Shown: positions 6,762 to 14,055 of the stretch, one piece after another
Position numbering within the stretch: the stretch's first letter is position 1
How the letters are laid out: each line of letters starts with the position of its first letter
Assembly: GCA_937897615.1 (NCBI GenBank)
Contig: CALCNO010000207.1
Span: 1-22,841, forward strand
Direction: 5' to 3'
DNA from: an uncultured Anaerolineaceae bacterium
GTDB lineage: Bacteria; Chloroflexota; Anaerolineae; Anaerolineales; Anaerolineaceae
DNA: 22,841 nt
Notes under the pieces: generated by a model
Database searches by the model: none
Told to the model about the DNA's origin: nothing
The model's input: only the letters and a program-made list of their open reading frames with translations
Made by a program: the position numbers and the translations under genes

Positions 6762-9700
6762 TTATTTTTTGATAATTTCCTCAAGCACACGCACCAGGCG
6801 CTCGCGCCATTCATCGGCGCGTGCATCAAACCTCATCCAGTAGGCATTCTTGCCGGGGCGCGTTTGAAAACCAAGCGGCGGCAGTTCCAGCGCGGGTACA
6901 CCCTCGGTGGGCGTTGGAAAACGCAATACAATTTGATCGCCCTCGTTGGAAATGGAAGACAATCCCGCCTGCTCCCCCAGCATCCGAACACGCAACTGGT
7001 AAAAGAGGTTTTCTACCGGCTCAACGGTGTGCCCAAAACGATCTTTGAATTCCTCGCGCAACTGCGCCAGGTCTTCCTCGGTTGAGATGGCAGCAATGCG
7101 CCGGTAAAGCTGCAGGCGCAGAGATTGATCCGCAACATAATCCATGGGGATGTTCACCGAAAGCGGCAGATCCACGCTGACAGGGTTATGTTCGCGGGTG
7201 AACTCAAAGACCTTTTCAAGCGCACTGGCATCGGGCTTCACCTTGCGCAGTTCGCGTACCGCCTGTGAAAGCATGCGCGTGTACAGGTGAAAGCCAATAC
7301 TGGCAATGAACCCGGACTGGCGTGTGCCCAGCATCTCGCCGGCACCGCGCATTTCCAAGTCGCGCATGGCGATGGAATAACCGGCGCCCAACTGGGTGTT
7401 CTCCGCAATTGTCTCCAGGCGTTCCTGACCTTCCACTGTGGGCGCCTTTTTGCGATGGCGGAAGAAATAGGCATAAGCCCGGTGCGTTCCGCGGCCCACC
7501 CGGCCGCGCAACTGATACAACTGCGCCAGGCCAAAGGTATCACCGCGATCAACAATCAGCGTATTGGCGTTAGGAATATCCAGCCCGGATTCGATGATCG
7601 AGGTGCATAACAGGACGTCCACCTCGCCATGAGTAAAGCGTGTCATCACCCCTGAAAGCTCCTGCTCCTGCATCTGTCCGTGGGCAATGGCAATGCGCGC
7701 CTCGGGTACCAGCGCATGCAAGTGGCTCTGCATCGCCTCAATAGTTTGGACGCGATTGTGAACAAAAAACACCTGCCCGCCGCGCTCCATTTCGCGGGTG
7801 ATGGCCTGTGTCACCAGCCTGGGTGAATAAGGCCCAATGTGCGTTACGATGGGCAGTCGCTCTGCCGGCGGCGTGTTGATGATGGAAATGTCACGTGCGC
7901 CCGTAAGCGCCATGTACAGCGTGCGTGGAATGGGTGTGGCCGTCAGGGTCAGCACATCCAGTTCGGTGCGCAGTTTCTTAAAATGCTCCTTGTGGGTCAC
8001 GCCAAAACGCTGCTCTTCGTCAATGACTACCAAGCCAAGGTCTTTAAAGACCACGTCCTGAGTCAGCAGGCGGTGTGTGCCAATGACAATATCCACTTCT
8101 CCCAGTGCCAGTTTGAGGATGATCTCATCCTGCTCTCTGGGGGTGCGAAAACGCGAAAGCATTTCAACCGTTACTGGAAAAGCAGAAAGGCGCTGCCGGA
8201 AGGTATCGAAATGCTGCTGCGCCAACACGGTGGTCGGCACCAGCACGGCGACCTGTTTATCATCCATGACGGCCTTAAACGCCGCGCGCAACGCCACTTC
8301 GGTCTTGCCATAGCCAACATCGCCGCACAAAAGCCTGTCCATTGGGCGGGGTGTTTCCATGTCCTTTTTCACCTCGCGGATGGCCTTCAGCTGGTCGTCA
8401 GTTTCGATATACGGGAAGCTGGCCTCAAGCTCCTTTTGCCAGGGCTGATCCGCCGAAAAGGAAAAGCCCTGCGCCGCATAGCGCCGCGCATACAGGTCGA
8501 GCAGGTCCTGTGCCACCTTGACCACTTCCTGGCGCACATTTTGCTTGGTCTGCGCCCATTCGGTGCTGCCCAAGCGCGATGAACGCGGTGGTTCGCCGTA
8601 CGGGCCAATGTACTTGCTGATACGGTCAGCCTGGGGAATGGGCACAAAGAGCTGGTCGTGGTTCTCGTACTCCACCAGCAGGAATTCACGTTCAATGCCC
8701 TCCAGGGTACGCTTGACCAGCCCCACAAAACGCCCGATGCCGTGGTCCACATGCACCACCCAGTCGCCTGCAGTAAGATCGGCATAGGTGGATTCCGGCG
8801 CCTGGAAAGACGCCCGGGCACGCGAGCGCAGGTGCGGCCTTTCCCAGCCAAAGACTTCGCTATCCGATATGAGGTGCGCCTGAGAAGCGTCATCAAGGGT
8901 CAGGCACCAGCCCTCAGTAAGCGAACCCTCAATGAAAATCGGTTCCTCGGCACAGGCCGCACCGCCATTCTCCCGCCAGATCTCCTTCAAGCGCGAAATC
9001 TGCCTTGACACAATCGTCATGCGTTCCCGGTGTTCGCAGGTTTGGTACACAAACTCGATGAACTGTGCAAGCTGACCACCAAAACGCTTTTCAGGTTGAA
9101 AAAGGCTGCCCAGGGCGGCGTCTTCCGGTTCGTTTGACCTGCCTAACTCAAGAAAGCGCTTGGTTTCAATGGTATCGAGTATCTCAGACCAGGTAACATA
9201 CGGGATCGGGAAATCATCCGGGATCGTATCGTCCTCTATGGATTCCCTGCGCATCTTAAGCGCCTGCTCTTCGATCTCTTCGCCAAACACCTGGATGTTC
9301 GCCAGATTATCCAAAACGACGAGGGCGTTTTTAGGCAGATAATCCAAAATAGTAGCTGCCTGGGCATGGTAGAGAGGAATAAAGAACTCATCGGGTTTTT
9401 CTTCCGCGGCATCGGTTGCCTGCGCGGGCGGGGTAAGAAATTCACGCGACGGTGTAATGGTCACCTGCTCCACCCGCGCGATGGTGCGCTGGGTAGTGGG
9501 ATCAAACTGGCGGATGGATTCAACCTCATCCCCGAAAAAATCCAAACGTACCGGGAAGCGTTCCGCCATTGGCCAGATGTCGAGAATCCCGCCGCGTTGC
9601 GAGAATTGCCCGCGATCCAGAACCACATCTGAAGCCTCGTAGCCCAATTCCACCCACTTTTTGCGCAATTCACCGGGGGGAATCTGCTGGCCGGCCTTAA

Positions 9701-10139
9701 CCGCTTTGCTGGCAAGGATAAACTCCCGCCGGGGCAGCGTTTTGGTCATCACCGCGCGCAGCGAAGCAAACAAGATTGGGGAATTTTCCGGTTTGGGTCT
9801 ACCGGGGATCTGGTACTCCACCAGTGCGTTCAGCGCAGTCAGGCGATCCTGGCGAGTGGCTGCACCCCAGACTGCTTTTTCATAAAACATGGGCGTTGGT
9901 TCCGGGAACAACAAACGTGGGTGCTCTGGCAGCCAAAACCCCATTTCATCCATCATCAAGGCAGAGCGGTCAGCACGGTCAGTGATCACCAGGATGGGCA
10001 CATTGAGGTCCAGGCTCAACGCAGAGAGAATCGCCAGGCGGGCAGGGCGCGACAACCCAAGGCCGTAATTGCATTTACCAACCTTGATATCGTCCAGCAC
10101 CTGAACGTAGCGGGGGTGTTTGCGAATAAGATCGAGCAT
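6762..10139 (-). CDS. mfd: Transcription-repair coupling factor Mfd
   Basis: Translocase that removes RNA polymerase stalled at DNA damage and recruits UvrA. Its 1125 residues are close to the usual 1150. Order of domains: UvrB-like N-terminal module (about 1-350), CarD/CdnL-type RNA-polymerase-interacting domain (about 455-525, containing GDWVVHVDHGIGRFVG), RecG-like translocase with Walker A GDVGYGKT (606-613), DEEQ (707-710), TATPIPRTLYMALTG, IIESGLDIPNANT and QLRGRVGRG, then the C-terminal TRCF domain. The ATG follows the pth stop by one base (TAGCATG) and has no clear ribosome-binding site, so translation is probably coupled to pth. uvrB follows, grouping the two UvrA partners. Confidence 0.97.
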   Translation of the reverse strand: MLDLIRKHPRYVQVLDDIKVGKCNYGLGLSRPARLAILSALSLDLNVPILVITDRADRSALMMDEMGFWLPEHPRLLFPEPTPMFYEKAVWGAATRQDRLTALNALVEYQIPGRPKPENSPILFASLRAVMTKTLPRREFILASKAVKAGQQIPPGELRKKWVELGYEASDVVLDRGQFSQRGGILDIWPMAERFPVRLDFFGDEVESIRQFDPTTQRTIARVEQVTITPSREFLTPPAQATDAAEEKPDEFFIPLYHAQAATILDYLPKNALVVLDNLANIQVFGEEIEEQALKMRRESIEDDTIPDDFPIPYVTWSEILDTIETKRFLELGRSNEPEDAALGSLFQPEKRFGGQLAQFIEFVYQTCEHRERMTIVSRQISRLKEIWRENGGAACAEEPIFIEGSLTEGWCLTLDDASQAHLISDSEVFGWERPHLRSRARASFQAPESTYADLTAGDWVVHVDHGIGRFVGLVKRTLEGIEREFLLVEYENHDQLFVPIPQADRISKYIGPYGEPPRSSRLGSTEWAQTKQNVRQEVVKVAQDLLDLYARRYAAQGFSFSADQPWQKELEASFPYIETDDQLKAIREVKKDMETPRPMDRLLCGDVGYGKTEVALRAAFKAVMDDKQVAVLVPTTVLAQQHFDTFRQRLSAFPVTVEMLSRFRTPREQDEIILKLALGEVDIVIGTHRLLTQDVVFKDLGLVVIDEEQRFGVTHKEHFKKLRTELDVLTLTATPIPRTLYMALTGARDISIINTPPAERLPIVTHIGPYSPRLVTQAITREMERGGQVFFVHNRVQTIEAMQSHLHALVPEARIAIAHGQMQEQELSGVMTRFTHGEVDVLLCTSIIESGLDIPNANTLIVDRGDTFGLAQLYQLRGRVGRGTHRAYAYFFRHRKKAPTVEGQERLETIAENTQLGAGYSIAMRDLEMRGAGEMLGTRQSGFIASIGFHLYTRMLSQAVRELRKVKPDASALEKVFEFTREHNPVSVDLPLSVNIPMDYVADQSLRLQLYRRIAAISTEEDLAQLREEFKDRFGHTVEPVENLFYQLRVRMLGEQAGLSSISNEGDQIVLRFPTPTEGVPALELPPLGFQTRPGKNAYWMRFDARADEWRERLVRVLEEIIKK

Positions 10140-10140
10140 G

Positions 10141-10767
10141 CTATTGTTGGGGATTGAAGCGATTCATGGCAGTGTCCAGCCCATCAGTAATGAAACATTG
10201 GACGGCTTTGCTGGCACGCTCAATGAACTCCGCCAGGATTTGTTCCTCTGCTTTGGCAAAATCCTGCAGCACATAATCCGCCGAATCCATCTGCCCCGGC
10301 GGTTGGCCAATACCCATGCGCAAGCGCGGGAAAGACTTTGAGCCTAAAGACTGGATTGTTGACTCGACCCCTTTTTGGCCCGCGGAACCACCCCCGGGAC
10401 GCATTCTGATCTGGGCAAAAGGCACGTCCACGTCATCGTGGATTAACAGCAGCCTGGAGGGGGCGACCTTGTAAAAACGTAGCAGGCTGGAAACCGAAGT
10501 ACCCGAAAGGTTCATAAAAGTTTGCGGCTTGGCAAGAATCACCTTATGCTCTCCCACCTTACATATCCCAATGATGGCTTTGTTCTGCACCTTTGAAAGG
10601 CGGCAGTTTAGGTCGGTTGCCAGGCGGTCAACGACCATGAACCCAATGTTATGGCGCGTGGCGCGGTATTCCCGCCCCGGGTTGCCCAGCCCGGCGATGA
10701 GGAAGGGGGAGTTTTGTTCAAGCTCAGGAGATTGCAGTGTCTGGTTAGCCATATACCTACCGTCCAT
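10141..10767 (-). CDS. pth: Peptidyl-tRNA hydrolase
   Basis: Frees tRNA from prematurely dropped peptidyl-tRNA. Motifs are LIAGLGNPGREY, TRHNIG with the catalytic His (H39 from this start; the E. coli equivalent is H20), QTFMNLSG with the conserved Asn, HDDVDVP with the conserved Asp, and GGGSAGQKG. It is 208 aa from this start, with about 19 extra N-terminal residues compared with common members. A second ATG at 10752 would shorten this; neither start has a strong ribosome-binding site. The 10767 ATG directly abuts the stop codon of the upstream gene (TAAATG), consistent with coupled translation. It lies one base before mfd. Confidence 0.95.
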   Translation of the reverse strand: MDGRYMANQTLQSPELEQNSPFLIAGLGNPGREYRATRHNIGFMVVDRLATDLNCRLSKVQNKAIIGICKVGEHKVILAKPQTFMNLSGTSVSSLLRFYKVAPSRLLLIHDDVDVPFAQIRMRPGGGSAGQKGVESTIQSLGSKSFPRLRMGIGQPPGQMDSADYVLQDFAKAEEQILAEFIERASKAVQCFITDGLDTAMNRFNPQQ

Positions 10768-11367
10768 TTACCCCAGGTGTCTTTTACCGGTGATGATCGA
10801 ATAAAGCAGCAAGCCCAGCAGCGCGAGGATTGCCAGAATGATGCCAGCCGCCAAGCTGAAGCGTATGCCCCCGGCCGAAGTGGAAGCCGGGTTCGCAGGG
10901 AGCGCGGTGGCGTAACTTTGTGCCTGCCGGGTAGGTGCTGCAGTTTCTGTAACAAGAGAATCTTCGCTGGTGGGCGCCGGAGTTACCGTTGGCTCGGCAG
11001 AATAATTGCGCACGTGGATTGGGTTCACGACAAACTCATCAAATGAGCCATCCTGATGGAGCAATCTGACTTTGAGCTGGTATTCGCCATCGGTGATGGT
11101 GGTGGTATCCCAGCGGGCAATAAGCGCATTTTCCACCGGCTGATCGAGGTGCGCTATAAGAAACCAGTTGTCCCCGGAGGCTCCGTAAGCGTAATAAACC
11201 TCGGCGCTGCGGAAGGTATCCGATGCGACAGTGCCTTTGATTTCCACCACACCCTGCACCACATCCCCTTTTTGCGGGGAACCGATCACCAAATTAACAG
11301 GCAATGCCATGCCATAAGAGAATAGCAGGCCAACCACCAGCAGATACAAAACTCGTTTCGTGTTCAT
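10768..11367 (-). CDS. Surface protein with Ig-like domain and C-terminal membrane anchor
   Basis: About 199 residues. A signal peptide or N-anchor (MNTKRVLYLLVVGLLFSYG) is followed by a beta-sandwich region resembling bacterial Ig-like domains (SPQKGDVVQGVVEIKGTV, then WDTTTITDGEYQLKVRLL). A Pro/Thr/Ser/Ala-rich linker (EPTVTPAPT onward) follows, then a C-terminal membrane helix and a short basic tail. It should be displayed outside the cell. The frame stays open up to 11634, but those extra residues have no protein character and would overlap the divergent promoter. The likely starts are ATG 11367 or ATG 11388, neither with a strong ribosome-binding site. Its stop touches the pth start, so it appears to lead the pth-mfd-uvrB transcript. 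Function unknown. Confidence 0.75.
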   Translation of the reverse strand: MNTKRVLYLLVVGLLFSYGMALPVNLVIGSPQKGDVVQGVVEIKGTVASDTFRSAEVYYAYGASGDNWFLIAHLDQPVENALIARWDTTTITDGEYQLKVRLLHQDGSFDEFVVNPIHVRNYSAEPTVTPAPTSEDSLVTETAAPTRQAQSYATALPANPASTSAGGIRFSLAAGIILAILALLGLLLYSIITGKRHLG

Positions 11368-11452
11368 AGCAACCGTTAAGTTTAACATAAGCTGTGCCCC
11401 ACTGCAAATGCGATCTTTAATCATGTCTCTCCAAAAGTGCCCCTGTAGGCGA

Positions 11453-11479
11453 TTTTGCGAACCATGCGAATTCTGCGAC
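11453..11479. repeat. Three tandem 9-base units containing TGCGA
   Basis: TTTTGCGAA, CCATGCGAA and TTCTGCGAC follow each other without a gap, so TGCGA recurs at 11456, 11465 and 11474. A further TGCGA lies at 11409. They sit in the divergent region between the surface protein gene and the ytxG-like gene, about 70 bases upstream of the latter's -10. They could be binding sites for a regulator, but nine-base spacing is not a full helical turn and chance is not excluded. Confidence 0.45.
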
Positions 11480-11546
11480 TTGACTGAAGTGGCAAATACC
11501 GCCAGTCTTTCGAAGACCGGGGCTTGACGATTTCGCCATTTTCCTA

Positions 11547-11555
11547 TGCTATAAT
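11547..11555 (+). promoter_or_regulatory. Promoter of the ytxG/ytxH-like pair (extended -10)
   Basis: TGCTATAAT is a perfect -10 with the extended TGn element, giving a start near 11562, just before the GGAG at 11567-11570. A TTGACG at 11524-11529 resembles a -35 but is 20 bases away, which is too far for a normal pairing. The extended -10 probably suffices. Confidence 0.75.
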
Positions 11556-11576
11556 GACTTTTACACGGAGAAAATG

Positions 11577-12008
11577 ATGGAACAGCAGCCAGCCGAATCC
11601 TACCCTGAAATCGAAAAAGAAGCTGCCCAGCCAAAAAACAAGCTTTGGATCGTTATCCTGATAGCAGTACTTTTGCTGGGGCTAATCGTTACCGGGATCG
11701 TTTTTCTGGCTAAGGCAGACCCCTCCACTACCTCCCAGGTGCGGGATATTTTCATCATCTTCTTGGCGCTTGAGTCACTGGTAATTGGCATTGTGCTGGT
11801 GATCCTGGTATTACAGATCACCTCCTTGATGAACCTCCTCCAAAACGAAGTCAAACCTATTTTGCAATCGACGACGGAGACGATCAACACACTCAAAGGC
11901 ACAACGCAGTTCATTAGTCAAAACCTTGTCGAACCTGTGATCAAAGTGAACAGCTATACGGCAGGGATCAGACGGCTCATTAGTTTACTAAACGTCTTCA
12001 AAAAATAA
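11577..12008 (+). CDS. YtxG-like (DUF948-type) small membrane protein
   Basis: 143 residues. An acidic, polar N-terminus is followed by two hydrophobic helices (about 22-45 and 57-82) and an amphipathic tail (LQNEVKPILQSTTETINTL...). The pattern EVKPILQSTTETINTLKGT resembles the DUF948 family (Bacillus YtxG), whose role is linked to general stress. The start is ATGATG: GGAG (11567-11570) lies 3 bases before the first ATG and 6 before the second, so 11577 is preferred. It is followed after 26 bases by a YtxH-type gene, the same order as the ytxGH genes of Bacillus, which supports the call. The family assignment comes from pattern and context only. Confidence 0.7.
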   Translation: MEQQPAESYPEIEKEAAQPKNKLWIVILIAVLLLGLIVTGIVFLAKADPSTTSQVRDIFIIFLALESLVIGIVLVILVLQITSLMNLLQNEVKPILQSTTETINTLKGTTQFISQNLVEPVIKVNSYTAGIRRLISLLNVFKK

Positions 12009-12034
12009 CAACGGAATTTTCGAAAGGAGCAAGA

Positions 12035-12343
12035 ATGGCTGAAAAAGATAATTTTGGATCGTTCCTTGTTGGATTTTTGGTAGGGGGAATCGCTGGTGCT
12101 GTGGTTGCCCTTCTTTACGCCCCCCAATCCGGGGAGGAAACACGCGGCCAAATCAAAGAGAAAGCAATCGAGTTAAAAGATAAAACAACCGTGGTTTTGG
12201 ATGAGACTTACCATAAGGCAGAGGAAGCGGGAAAAGAAGCCGTCACAAAAGCCCAGGGTTTGATCAAGACCGCTCAAACCAAAGCCAAAGAAGCTCTTAA
12301 AAAAGAACAGGTTTTGGAAGACACACCCAAGACAAAAAAGTAA
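12035..12343 (+). CDS. YtxH-domain general-stress-like protein
   Basis: 102 residues. An N-terminal glycine-rich membrane helix with the family pattern GFLVGGIAGAVVALLYAPQSGEETR (residues about 10-34) is followed by a Lys/Glu/Ala-rich amphipathic helical or coiled-coil tail. YtxH members are small membrane-linked proteins, stress-induced in Bacillus, of unclear biochemical role. AAAGGAG sits 5 bases before the ATG. It pairs with the preceding YtxG-like gene, and the transcript ends at the bidirectional hairpin 15 bases after the stop. Confidence 0.85.
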   Translation: MAEKDNFGSFLVGFLVGGIAGAVVALLYAPQSGEETRGQIKEKAIELKDKTTVVLDETYHKAEEAGKEAVTKAQGLIKTAQTKAKEALKKEQVLEDTPKTKK

Positions 12344-12358
12344 ACAGCGAACGACGAT

Positions 12359-12387
12359 AAAAATGACCCCTTGCGGGGTCATTTTTT
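12359..12387. terminator. Bidirectional terminator between ytxH-like and nnr
   Basis: AAAAATGACCCC and GGGGTCATTTTT form a perfect 12-bp stem with a TTGC loop. The flanking A and T tracts make it work for both converging genes. The stop codon of nnr (TGA, at 12381-12379) is inside the stem, so nnr translation runs into its own terminator. Confidence 0.92.
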
Positions 12388-13986
12388 GTTGAGCGAAGCA
12401 ATCACCGGGGGAAGCGCGGCCAGAATATCACTAATTCCTACGCTGCGCTCCGTTCCCAGTTTCTCTGCGGCCAGCAAGCCAGCACAACCGTGAATCCAAA
12501 CTCCGGCAAGCGCAGCTTCAAAGCAAGCCAACCCCTGAGCGATCAATCCGGCAATCAGCCCGGTGAGCACATCTCCGCTGCCGGCCTTGGCAAGGGCCGA
12601 ACTTGCAATGGGGCATATTGCCACCCTTCCAGTGGGGGCGGCAATGATGGTGAGCGCCCCCTTGAGAACGACCACCTGCTGCCACTTTGCCGCAAACTCA
12701 CGGCACACCCCAACACGATCATGCTGGATTTCCTCTACTGGCAACCCAGTCAGGACGCTCATCTCGCCTGGATGCGGGGTGAGCACGGCGTGAAACTTCA
12801 GCGCTTCCGGCCACTCAGGTATGCGCGCCAGCAGCCTGAGGCCATCGGCATCCAGCACCAGCGGGGGAAAGTGCTGCGTTTTAGTCTGCACACGCGCATC
12901 AGTCTGGACGAAACCAATCCCACCTGTTTTTCTATTTGCGCCATTTGCAGTAAGGAGCTCCATGAGAAACCGTAAGGTAGTCTCTTCCGTTCCCAGGCCG
13001 GGGCCAACGGCCAGGCAAGCATTGCGTTCCAGTTCTTTTTGTAACAGTCGTGCAGAGGATTCCGCAATCACCCCACGCTCATCCTCCAGAACCAGCCAGG
13101 TGGCTTCCAAACACTGCCCGGCCGTGATCGGGTAAATCCCCTCCGGGACGGCAATGCGCACCAGCCCGGCGCCGGCACGGTAGGCAGCGCGGCCGGTAAA
13201 TACAGGCGCACCCGGGTAATTGGCACTACCGCCACAAACGAGCACAGTGCCAAAACTTCCCTTATGTGATTGCCGCGGGCGTGGAGGCAAGAGACGGGTT
13301 GCCAGTTCTGCATCGAGGACGCAATCTGCATCCTCTGGGTTTACCCGCAGGTATTTCAATATTCCCACGTCTACCGTGCAAATCTCGCCAACATAATCGA
13401 AAGCGGGGAAAGCCATCAACCCAGTCTTTATCCCTTCCATGCAGACGGTCAGGCTGGCGGCAAGGGTGTTTCCGTCGGCTCCACCAGTGGCACAGTCCAC
13501 ACCGGAAGGACAATCGACTGCAACCACCGTTTTGCCTTTGCACCATTTGCGTACGCGCTTCATTTTTTCTGCCAGGTCGGCGCGCATCGGCGGGATAAAA
13601 CCTGTGCCCAGAATACCATCCAGCACAACGGCAGAATCCGCAAGCAAACTGGCACAACGGTTACTTTCCTCAATCGCAAGTAACGGAGAGCCAGTCTGGA
13701 GATAAACAGCACTGATCCAATCTGGCTGTACCGATGTAGACAACGTAATAGCCGCAGTCTGCCAGCCGAGTTGATGAAGGGCCGTCAAGGCAATCAGCGT
13801 ATCGCCACCGTTCTTGCCCCCACCAATCAAGCCGGTCACCTTTTTGGAGGGCAAGCCGTGCCATCTGCGCTCAACCTCTTGCGCCAGGGCAGCGCCCGCC
13901 GTACGCATCATTTCCTCAAAGGAGTATCCGCCTGAATTGGCTTGCTCCTCATAGATTTTCATTTTTTCAGGATCGATCAGCAGCAT
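12379..13986 (-). CDS. nnr: Bifunctional NAD(P)H-hydrate epimerase / ADP-dependent dehydratase
   Basis: Metabolite-repair enzyme that restores hydrated, damaged NADH/NADPH. The N-terminal YjeF-N (epimerase) half, about 1-215, has GLIGGGKNGGDTLIAL. The C-terminal ribokinase-like dehydratase half, about 225-535, has VCGGSANYPGAPVFTGRAA, LTPHPGEMSVLTG and AKAGSGDVLTGLIAGL with the catalytic Asp. 535 aa is normal for the fused form. GGAGG (13996-13992) lies 5 bases before the ATG. A -10 TATAAT on the minus strand (14011-14006) gives a leader of about a dozen bases. The gene is divergent from the spermidine-synthase-like gene. Confidence 0.95.
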   Translation of the reverse strand: MLLIDPEKMKIYEEQANSGGYSFEEMMRTAGAALAQEVERRWHGLPSKKVTGLIGGGKNGGDTLIALTALHQLGWQTAAITLSTSVQPDWISAVYLQTGSPLLAIEESNRCASLLADSAVVLDGILGTGFIPPMRADLAEKMKRVRKWCKGKTVVAVDCPSGVDCATGGADGNTLAASLTVCMEGIKTGLMAFPAFDYVGEICTVDVGILKYLRVNPEDADCVLDAELATRLLPPRPRQSHKGSFGTVLVCGGSANYPGAPVFTGRAAYRAGAGLVRIAVPEGIYPITAGQCLEATWLVLEDERGVIAESSARLLQKELERNACLAVGPGLGTEETTLRFLMELLTANGANRKTGGIGFVQTDARVQTKTQHFPPLVLDADGLRLLARIPEWPEALKFHAVLTPHPGEMSVLTGLPVEEIQHDRVGVCREFAAKWQQVVVLKGALTIIAAPTGRVAICPIASSALAKAGSGDVLTGLIAGLIAQGLACFEAALAGVWIHGCAGLLAAEKLGTERSVGISDILAALPPVIASLNKK

Positions 13987-14000
13987 GTGCGCCTCCGTTG

Positions 14001-14053
14001 CAAAAATTATACATCGCGGCGGCTTTCAATACCGGGGTAAGGTATAATTTTTG
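14001..14053. promoter_or_regulatory. Divergent promoters built on a perfect 12-bp inverted repeat
   Basis: CAAAAATTATAC (14001-14012) and GTATAATTTTTG (14042-14053) are exact reverse complements, 29 bases apart. Each arm contains a perfect -10: TATAAT at 14011-14006 for nnr on the minus strand and TATAAT at 14043-14048 for the gene at 14056. Neither has a good -35 at 16-18 bases. The two polymerases would compete for the shared centre. Confidence 0.75.
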
Positions 14054-14055
14054 GG

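Noticed and set aside
7839..8582. Plus-strand open frame of 247 codons opposite mfd
   Set aside because: It is antisense to the conserved translocase domain, with low-complexity composition and no ribosome-binding site.
11524..11529. TTGACG as -35 of the ytxG-like promoter
   Set aside because: The spacing to the -10 is 20 bases, too long; the extended -10 explains the promoter without it.
11368..11634. N-terminal extension of the surface protein frame
   Set aside because: The extra residues are not protein-like, overlap the divergent ytxG-like gene and its promoter, and precede the obvious signal peptide.
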